In this document: in pieces, positions 55,970 to 64,000 of the stretch
Numbering within the stretch: the first letter of the stretch is position 1
Layout of the letters: every line of letters starts with the position of its first letter
Source of the DNA: Peromyscus leucopus
Taxonomy: Eukaryota > Chordata > Mammalia > Rodentia > Cricetidae
Length of the DNA: 64,000 nucleotides
Reading direction: 5' to 3'
NCBI RefSeq assembly: GCF_004664715.2
Contig: NC_051069.1
Coordinates: 70,826,647-70,890,646, forward strand
The notes under the pieces: generated by a model
Told to the model about the DNA's origin: nothing
Seen by the model: the letters and a program-made list of their open reading frames with translations, nothing else
Databases searched by the model: none
Position numbers and translations under genes: made by a program

Positions 55970-57585
55970 CAGGCTCTGAATGCTAGACCCTTGTAGACAC
56001 AAATCAGCTGCCACTTACAGTCCTGATATTACGACTCATGTCATATTACTTCTTGGTTTTTACCAGCTGGAGCTTGTGATCTGCTCATACCCATTGGGTT
56101 CCTGCAGTACAGCTTTCTGAAGATGGAAGAGGCACTCCTTCCTGCTGCACTGTGATCATAGGTGATCAATTCCAGCTGTAATGTTACTTTAATACAGGGA
56201 CAATCACATACTGTCTACTGCAGTCATACTGTACATGCAGGTGAGATATAGAAAGCTTAACAGAGGGATGGATCGACAGCTCCAGAGTGTGAACATGGAT
56301 AGAAACTTCTTTCGGTAGCAGTTGCTTCAGGTAGGAAAATCAAGGATTGCCCTCTCACACAATTTATAAGCCTACAGAGGTGTTCCCTGGTAGAAGGTTT
56401 CTATACAAGGTACCATTTCTATGGTTATCCAGCACTTGAATGATCCTATATAAGAAGAGATGATTTTTTTGAAAAGATTCAGTAAACAAGTCCTTACAGA
56501 ATTTTGAATTATTGACAAGTACAAAAGTTCTAAGGGCAACTTGACCAAAGGAATATGTGAATTGAGATACATTTTACTGCTTTCAGGGGTTGGGTTTATC
56601 CCTTAAAAAGAGGGAAATGTAGACACAGGAAACTTCTTCCCCTTTGCTTGATTATCTTCCAGACCTGTCTGGATGGTGTTAGAAGTTATATTGCAATTCA
56701 ATGGCGACATTTCCATATCTCAGCTCATACTAGGGCCATGCCATGTCATTTAAAATAAGAGTTTCTTTTTTGTTTGTTTTTTAGAGTGTCTAGGTCAAAA
56801 TATCTCTATATTCAGGATGCAGCCTAAGGGAGTATATAATGAGACTGAAGTCTGACTTGTCATCTCAGGAGACTGCGTTTCTACATGCTCTGTTTCATAG
56901 GCAAGCAAAAACAGTGGTACAAGGAAATATTGGACATTTTCATCTTCATCTTCAAAGTTTGAGGATCAAAATTGTTCCAGTACACTCCTTTGAGTGCATC
57001 CTGAAGAAAGTTGGAAATCCATCCAAAAAGACAAGGAATTATCAGTATTTTCCATTTATTCTCTGAATTTAGGCCATTTCCCAAGCTTTTATGGTATAGG
57101 ATGATCAAGTTGATGCTTACCTTCCTTCTGCCTAATTTGGAATCCTTGCATTTCCTCAAGATTCCCACAGGAGAAGCTGAGTTCTAACCTAAAGTCTGAC
57201 CTTAATTGTATCCAACTCATTGACTTGTCTCCTAAGGTCTGTTGATGTTCTATTTTCTGTTATCCTCATATCCAAAGATTTCTTCTGAATACAGACTCTC
57301 ACTTTTCTTCTAGCTGTATTGCCTCCTGCCTCCATTTTAACCATCAACTCTCTAGTTTACCTCTAGACTTACACACCATCTCCAGGTTTCAGCCTCCACA
57401 AACCTTATGTAATGTACTTTGACCTTCTGTGACATGAATTTGCTTTCCAGTTCTGTCCTCATCCTTCTTACTGTATCTTAGTACAAAAATCTCACTGTAC
57501 AAAATTTCATCCTTCCCAGAAGTATCTTACAGATTTCTTAACACTTCCTTCTCCTTCTCATTACCTCACTTTCAATTTCTATGTG
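55970..57585. other. Unassigned DNA
   Basis: Overlapping 75- and 95-codon frames at 56839-57168 lack recognisable features. Nothing else supported. Confidence 0.5.
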
Positions 57586-57589
57586 TGTG

Positions 57590-57845
57590 CCTATGTGTAT
57601 GTTTGTATGTTTATGCTTATATGTATGTGTATGCAGTCAATCAGAGTTGTTTGTATGTGGACAGTTCGACTTTGGGTATCTTCATTTATTCCTATATCAC
57701 TTCCTATATTACTTCCCAAGACAGTGTCTCTCATTAACCCAGTGCTCATTTGGTGAGGCTGATTGGCTGATTGGATGCAAACCCTGTGTGTGCGCAGTCT
57801 CCCATTCCTGAGCTGTGCTACCAACACCCATTACACATCTGGCTT
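57590..57845 (-). mobile_element. B4-type SINE
   Basis: Antisense B4 order: AGACAGTGTCTCTCATTAAC, GGCTGATTGGCTGATTGGAT, CAGTCTCCCATTCCTGAGCT, CATCTGGCTTTATGTG. Bounded by GT-rich sequence at both ends. Confidence 0.7.

Positions 57846-57847
<2 letters not shown>

Positions 57848-57898
<51 letters not shown>
57848..57898. repeat. (GT)n microsatellite
   Basis: Pure GT run of about 25 units. Confidence 0.98.
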
Positions 57899-57899
<1 letters not shown>

Positions 57900-57900
<1 letters not shown>

Positions 57901-58555
57901 TTTGTGAGGTTATAGTATAATTCCATAATTTCCTGGTTTCATTTTCCTTCTTTTAAACTCTCCTATGTACCCCCTTGTTTCTTTCAAATTCACATCCTTT
58001 TTTATTTAATTGTTGTTATGTGTGGTGTGTGTGTGTGTCTACTGAGAGTCCACACTCAAGTCCATATGTTTGTATAGCAAGCATTTTACACACTAATCAT
58101 CTCCATGTCGCTTTTCATTTTCTTCCCACATATACTGTCTTCTCATCCATTATTCTCTTCCCCTTCCACCAATGTGATCCTCATGAAAATCTATAACCAA
58201 TCTGGTATTTCTTGTGTTTCTTACTTTCTTCTACTCAGTCACTTCTATGCAATGAAAGGGGCTCCTTTAAAGAAAGGTCCCGGTGCCCATTGGTGTAGCC
58301 TCCAATCAACCATTCTTCCTATGCACAGCTCTCCTTTATTTAACTTTTTTTTTCTACTGCCCTTCTTTCCCAGAACTGGAGGTAATCAACTCTTGAGTTT
58401 CACATGCCAGAGTAAAGGTAGTGTGACCCTGCAACTGGAACCAGATCTCCGGGAGAAGCCCAGAAACATTATGGTGGCAAGATTCTAGCCAAGAGCTGGT
58501 CTGCAAAAATGAAATGGAAATAGCAGAAAAGGCAGGAATGGAGGATTTTGTCCCT
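57900..58555. other. Unassigned DNA
   Basis: A 127-codon plus frame (58105-58488) shows no recognisable domain; probably chance or an old repeat. Confidence 0.45.
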
Positions 58556-58559
58556 GAGA

Positions 58560-58925
58560 CACAGAGAGCAGTTTCTTAGAGCAGGATGATTGATTCGGTG
58601 AGTTTGACTTTAATGAGCAGGAACAGATCTTCTATGTAAGGACTAGGCTCCCTGGAGCACTGGCCTTAGAGCTGGACTCTGGCCAAGATCCAGAGCAACT
58701 CAATTAAAGGCTGTGCCCAGGGGTTTTTATAGACCCATGAGGGTTCTGATTGCTTGGACATATGCAAACAGGGTTAAGATTAACTATTAATAAGCAGAGA
58801 GCCTCCAAACACAAGCAAATTATAGATCAGGGTCTCTGTTTCATTGGTTCCCACCCACCTCATGTAGTATTAAAAGCAGGAGAAAGGAAAACAAGAAAGG
58901 TAAGGTAGGTCCCCCTCACAATTTT
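58560..58925 (-). mobile_element. Possible LTR fragment
   Basis: AGGCTGTGCCCAGGGGTTTT and TCATTGGTTCCCACCCACCT have the density of CCAAT- and TATA-like boxes seen in LTRs. No ends or family found. Confidence 0.25.
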
Positions 58926-58929
58926 CCAT

Positions 58930-59985
58930 TCTCATTCCCAGATGTTAGCTCCAAACACAGACAGATGTCCCTCCTGCTCCTATCGTTCCCTACCATGGAA
59001 ACTTCTAGCAGTCTCTATAGTATGAATTTTATCAACAGAGAACTCATCTAAATTTAGTTCAATCTGTTACTTTTAAGTTTTCAACTTACTTTACTGGTGT
59101 GTAGCATATGATATAGATAATGTACAGAACTATATTTCAGCAGCAATTCTCCTTAGCAAAAACGAGAATAGAAATGTAGTTATGTTCAAAATTAAACAAA
59201 GAAGTATAAAATTGCCCTGAAAAACAATATTGTAAATATTTAAATGAGTTTTCTTTTTAAAATAATGAAGAATTAACCACAGAACCTGCTTGAACTTGAA
59301 TTTAAATAGTCAATAATTGGTATGTTTCATATAGAGTAACCAGAAGTTAGTTTTTCAGATTTACTTCTTCTGAGTTTAACTCAGAAGCATTTTTATTACC
59401 ACATACATTAAATATTTTCTACTGAATAGTACATTAAGATAATAGCATGTTTGCATGAATCAAAACCTTGTGTTAATAGTAAAATGTGCTTACTTCATGG
59501 CAAAATATTCTGAAATTAATATATCCCCAAATTTGATGATTACTAATCTTTACCTGGACATGATAAATAAAATAAAATTAAACATTTAGTGTCATGGAAC
59601 TAAACTCGTCAATTATGAAATATACCTTTACTTCTACAAATTAGTTTCAAAATTAATTGGTCATCAGTTAATTGCAGTAGTTAATGTAAGAAGCTGGGTT
59701 TGCCTTGTTGTTTAAGAAAAGCACAACAATTTTCTTAGGATTGCTTATAATTTTAGATGCAGCAAAAACATTCCTGGCCCCCAATACAAATGACTTGTAG
59801 AGATGAAAACAGTTTGATCAGTTCCATATCTTTAACTTTCCTATTGTTTGTCCTATGTACTACTTAATCCTGCCCTTACAATTACCTACTGGATAGCCAT
59901 TACTCCTGACTGTATGGCAGAACTTCATGGTAAACCTTATTGTTGAAGACAGCACACTTGAGCCACAGTACATGAACAAATCAAG
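58930..59985. other. Unassigned AT-rich DNA
   Basis: Nothing recognisable. Confidence 0.5.
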
Positions 59986-59989
59986 CTGG

Positions 59990-60975
59990 AACTACATGGA
60001 AGCTTCCTCCTTACCAGCTAGCTTTCATAGTACCAGAGAGTGCTACACAGCATTCTAGGGTAGAACAGTCTTATGCAGCCATGAACTCTGAAAGCCACAA
60101 TAATGACTGATCTGGCAAGATGTGCCCTTTTGTGAAATAGTGGCACGAATGTTAGGGGGATAACCAATCACTCTCTGTGTGGATTTAAGGTCTGCTCCCC
60201 AACGTGACACTCATGCTCACTACTGTCAAACTGACCAAGAACCCATGGGCAGGATGGTGATAAGCTTTAGGTGAGAACTTACAACTATTATGTCGCTCAA
60301 TAGACAGTATCGCACTGCATTATGAGTACTTATTTTTACACCCATGTATTAGTGCACCCGCCCCACCTCATCAGAGAAGCTTCTCTGTGTAGTGGATAGA
60401 CAGTGGTGACTACAGAGGCTCCCAGCAGGTCAAAGTGCTGAAAGTCATACAAGGTGCTGAGCCCTCATGTAGCAACTGTGAATGTTACCTCCCCACAGGG
60501 CTCACAGGTTGATATTGCAGAAGAGGAAGGGGAAAGTTCACAGGTGCCAGTGGTTAAGAAGGATTTCTGTGAAATAGTGTCTTCTAGACATTCTGGGGCC
60601 ACGACATTCATGAATTCACAGTACCTGTGGCTGTCTACCCAAGACCTGCACGAATAAACCAATTAGAATTTCAACATGGTTGAGGAGGGGGACCCAGGCT
60701 TTACCCCTAGCAGAGGAAGTACTGGCGGTTGACAACTACTGGGGAGGGAGAGTCACTTTTCTTCAGAAGCACAGCTCCTAATTGTTCAATTATGTTCTGC
60801 AGATGGCCTTATATTCATGCACATATAAGAGGCACTAATTAGGCATTTTGTTTAAAGAACATGAAGATGGTACAATAATACAGTTTGTGGAGGAACCTGA
60901 AAAGCTTTAACTGGGAAGGAGGGAATAAATATGAATGAAATCCACCGTTTATATGTAAGAAATTATCAAAGAATA
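59990..60975 (+). mobile_element. L1 (Lx-like) 3' UTR
   Basis: AATGACTGATCTGGCAAGAT, TTTTGTGAAATAGTGGCACG, CTCATCAGAGAAGCTTCTCT and GACAACTACTGGGGAGGGAG match the long rodent L1 3' UTR also present at 4290-5690. It ends in an A-rich stretch near 60975. Confidence 0.7.
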
Positions 60976-61014
60976 AATAAAAATAGTTTCAAAACAATTT
61001 ATCTACTGGCCAAC

Positions 61015-61015
<1 letters not shown>

Positions 61016-61064
<49 letters not shown>

Positions 61065-61121
61065 TACAGTGTATATACATGTACACACACATACACACAC
61101 ACATATGTGTGTATGTGTGTA
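61016..61121. repeat. (CA)n tract with CA/TG inverted repeat
   Basis: (CA)n at 61018-61060, then ACACACATACACACACACATATG followed by its near-complement GTGTGTATGTGTGTAT, centred near 61103. Confidence 0.95.
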
Positions 61122-61162
61122 TTTTTGAACATATTTTTTTCCCAAGAATTGTGATCAATAAC

Positions 61163-61498
61163 TGTAAACAGAGATGGAGTTTGCCTGGTCCCAAATAAAC
61201 ACACAAAAGCTTACATTAATTACAAAATGCTTGGCCAATAGCTCAGGCTTATTATTAACTATCTCTTACTTTTAAATTAACCCATTTCTATTACTCTATG
61301 TATTGTCACATGGCCTGTGGCTTTACCGGTCCTCTGACATTTTGATTCCTGCTTCTTGGGCAGCTCAGTCGCATCTCTCCCAACTCTATCCTTCTTCATC
61401 CCAGTCCTCAGTATGATTGTACCACCTAACTTTACCACCTAACAGCTTTATTGTTAACCAATGAGAGTAATATATATTCACAGGATCATCCCACAGCA
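61163..61498 (-). mobile_element. LTR of a 6-bp-duplication family (copy 4), perfect duplication
   Basis: TGTAAACAGAGATGG ... ATCATCCCACAGCA, 336 bp, flanked by AATAAC at 61157-61162 and 61499-61504. Shares TTGGCCAATAGCTCAGGCTT, AAATTAACCC and CACATGGCCTGTGG with the other copies. Settles the family's ends and 6-bp duplication. Confidence 0.92.
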
Positions 61499-61504
61499 AA
61501 TAAC

Positions 61505-62620
61505 CCTCTGTCCTAAAATATTGTTATTGATGAATCCTAGTTAGTTTCAGTCCTCAAGAAGAATTCTCACTATATCACTTAAGTCAGTACCTATATTTTC
61601 TGTTCATGTCTCTTTTTCCTTCTTCCTTGTTAGTGAACTCCCCCTCAAAAAAGTGCTGAGTTTTTCTTAGATATAGTTTCCAAAACTTGGAACATTTCAT
61701 TGAGAAGAAAACTCAAAAAGAAACATGAGTGTCCTTCATGTTAAGTCTGGAAATTGAGTGGTAACCATATGGTTGAAATTTGTTTCCTAGGGTTCTGAGA
61801 GCAGTGAAACTTGTGATATTTAGTGGGTCATTTGAATGCATGTTATACAAAGTTCCTAAATTGTAATTGTAATTGTAATTTGCAATCAAAACAGTTGGTG
61901 GCACCTTTGAAGCAATTTTTTTTTGTTTATGACAGTGCCTAAGCTGCCTGTAAATCACTGGACAAACATATTACTGTACTAACGGTTTAGATGTACACTG
62001 CTTTGAGCAAAACTTCTGGATGCTTAGGTGATCAATCCTCTTTAAACATAACTATTATTTACTTCTTATAACCTTAAAAAGGAAAAGGAAAGAATGATTA
62101 TGAATAATTAAATTAAAGAATAAGAATGAATAATTATGCTGCAAACAATAGTCCATATTACCCAAATATTTTTTTAAGCCTTGCCTTAGTAAAAATCAGT
62201 TCTCTTAATAAAACAAAACAGCAATTCCTACAAAAACACAGGATCAGGCTGAGAAGACACAACACGACAGTGTGGGACAGGGCAAGGATACTACTAACTC
62301 CTCCTTAAATTTCCCAAGTCTGCTTTATGGCCAATGTTTCTGACAAAGGAAAGTTCTTCTTTGGGTTAAAATATTGCAGACTTGGTGTAATCTCTTACAG
62401 GACAAATGTCCTTGAGAAGTTGAAGCACTGAGGTTCCTTCACTATTAGCACCAATAAGAAAGGGACTTAAGCTGAGCTAGAATACAACCAGTGAGTATGG
62501 AAAGGGAATTTAGTAGAAGATTTTATAGTTCTTCTTAGGGCTACTGAAGGTATAATTAGCCACAATTCTTCACTGAACATGAAACCAAATGAGCCGTCTA
62601 TGCAGTATCACATGTGTAGT
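61505..62620. other. Unassigned AT-rich DNA
   Basis: Contains a short (TTGTAA)4-like run near 61860. Nothing else recognisable. Confidence 0.5.
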
Positions 62621-62624
62621 AGAG

Positions 62625-62744
62625 ACTTGTTAAAGATGGTTCAGTGGGGAAAGCACTTGCCATGTAAACTCAAAAGCCTGAATTTGATCCCAAATCCCAC
62701 GGTGGAAGAAAACCTATTCTTGAAAGCTGTTCTCTTACCTGTAC

Positions 62745-62745
<1 letters not shown>
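62625..62745 (+). mobile_element. tRNA-derived SINE (B4/B2-like), diverged
   Basis: GATGGTTCAGTGGGGAAAGC, ACTTGCCATGTAAACTCAAA and TTTGATCCCAAATCCCACGG follow a tRNA-type SINE head and B box. It runs into the CT tract. Confidence 0.7.
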
Positions 62746-62749
<4 letters not shown>

Positions 62750-62819
<70 letters not shown>

Positions 62820-62838
62820 CCTCCCTCCCTCCCTCCCT

Positions 62839-62919
<81 letters not shown>

Positions 62920-62928
62920 ACACACACG
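62750..62928. repeat. (CT)n(CCCT)n(CT)n(CA)n compound microsatellite
   Basis: (CT)n to about 62814, (CCCT)8 to 62846, (CT)n to 62889, then (CA)n with one TA. The long open frames across it on both strands are repeat artefacts. Confidence 0.98.
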
Positions 62929-62934
62929 GAGGGG

Positions 62935-63470
62935 GATTGGGAGAGAGAGAAAAGCAATGAAAATAAATTAAATTGAAAATAAATAATTTTTTGTTGTAAA
63001 TTCAGTGTTGTCCAGTAGTTAAGTGTACTTCAGAGCACTTTATTCCAGAATTATTTTTTTTCTCAGTTTTTTGAGATAGGGTTTCTTTGAAAATCTTATC
63101 TACCCACATGTTGCTCTGGAAAAAGTAGAAACAATCAAAGAAAATGTACAATTCTCTTGGACTTTAGAAAGTCAAAGGTAAATGAAATTTGGCACTAAAG
63201 TAGTAAATATGGATCCTAAGCAGCAATATATGATCATAACAGGGTCTCCTGTGAACTGAGTTCAAGTTGGATTGTATAGGGCTGTCTGGTAATACTTTTA
63301 CAAGTTTGTTTCTATGTGTTATTCTGACAGTACAGTGAGGTACTGAGTAGAGTCTTCTATACTATTATTTGAAAAGTGTCATTGGATTATTCTTTCTCTT
63401 ACAAAAGAATTTCTTAAAGCAGAAAAGAAAGCTATAGTGCTTTTTCTGTTGACCAAAAACTGAAAGAAAA
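62935..63470. other. Unassigned AT-rich DNA
   Basis: Nothing recognisable. Confidence 0.5.
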
Positions 63471-63474
63471 TATA

Positions 63475-63565
63475 GCTGACAGTGTAGTTCAGTGCAGTGT
63501 ATTTGCCTAACATATGTTAGACCTGAGTTTTATCCCTAACAACAACAACAACACACACACACACC
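63475..63565 (+). mobile_element. ID-type SINE with AAC/CA tail
   Basis: GTGTAGTTCAGTGCAGTGTA, TTGCCTAACATATGTTAGAC and TTTTATCCCTAACAACAACA follow the ID core; tail is (AAC)n then (CA)n. Confidence 0.75.
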
Positions 63566-63569
63566 AAAA

Positions 63570-64000
63570 TAAAATAAAAGAGCCACATACGTGTAGCCTG
63601 ACATGAACTATATAACATGCCTTTACTATCATAGCTAGAGGCTTTAGCTAGAATATAAAAGACAAACGCCATGATGAATTTCCTCTAGGCAGTCAGTCAG
63701 CTTTCTAATTATTTAATACTGGGGAAGTATGGGTAATAAAAGTTAGTAATACTGTGTTACATTTGATTGGTGAAAATATGAAGAATGACTATAAAAACAC
63801 AGAAGCGATAGACAAAGAAATGAGATCTGTGGACTGAAGAAGGGAAACCTGTCCTGAAGTAGGGAAACCTGGGGACAACAGGAGAGGAATATATTCCATG
63901 TATCTTAATTCAGGAAACAGTGTTTATGATCTCTAAAATGGAGAGATTCTAACCAGATAATGGAAGAGCACAAATAAATCATGGCACATTGTATTGTGAG
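63570..64000. other. Unassigned AT-rich DNA
   Basis: Nothing recognisable up to the window edge. Confidence 0.5.

Noticed and set aside
58105..58488. 127-codon plus frame as a possible small gene
   Set aside because: No recognisable domain, no start or splice context, low-complexity serine/phenylalanine stretches; likely chance.
62579..62971. 130-codon serine/leucine-rich open frame and antisense Arg-Glu repeats
   Set aside because: Direct translation of CT and CA dinucleotide tracts; no codon-level signal.

Overview
The window looks like intergenic or deep intronic DNA from a murid-type rodent. B1, B2/B3, B4 and ID SINEs, MT- and ORR1-type MaLR LTRs and rodent L1s with purine-rich 3' UTRs all occur. 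Several LTR and L1 families look closer to cricetid (hamster, vole, deer mouse) than to Mus sequence; that is inference from memory, not an alignment. I find no host protein-coding gene, tRNA or rRNA gene, CRISPR array or viral gene set. Every long open frame falls inside an L1.

Layout. 0-10 kb: AT-rich background with B2, B1 and B3 SINEs, an old L1 3' end, an L1 3' UTR split by an LTR, a second copy of that LTR, and two MT LTRs (one with a clean 5-bp target duplication). 10-23 kb: a nest of retroelements. An old plus-strand L1 is broken by a full-length 6.04-kb minus-strand L1 (15-bp target duplication), then by a minus-strand L1 3' end that is itself split by a 2.9-kb LTR-type element (6-bp target duplication). 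It probably resumes at 20.4 kb. 23-36 kb: mostly unassigned AT-rich DNA with B4 SINEs, five LTRs and microsatellites. 36-42 kb: an old minus-strand L1 interrupted by a 5'-inverted young L1, an LTR and a B1. 42-49 kb: LTR-like sequence, a possible LTR-flanked MaLR element and an old L1 carrying three later insertions or expansions. 49-64 kb: several L1 3' ends, SINEs, long CA, CT and GT tracts and one more 6-bp-duplication LTR.

The full-length L1 keeps all parts (tandem-repeat GC-rich promoter, ORF1, ORF2) but is dead. ORF1 has frameshifts at short repeats and ORF2 has stops and frameshifts. Three things make it worth a second look: its promoter is about 16 units of ~30 bp in a 5-unit (~150 bp) higher-order pattern; its ORF1 coiled coil has a 24-bp (8-residue) tandem repeat; and its 3' UTR is almost absent. 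I see no evidence for a new multi-gene system.
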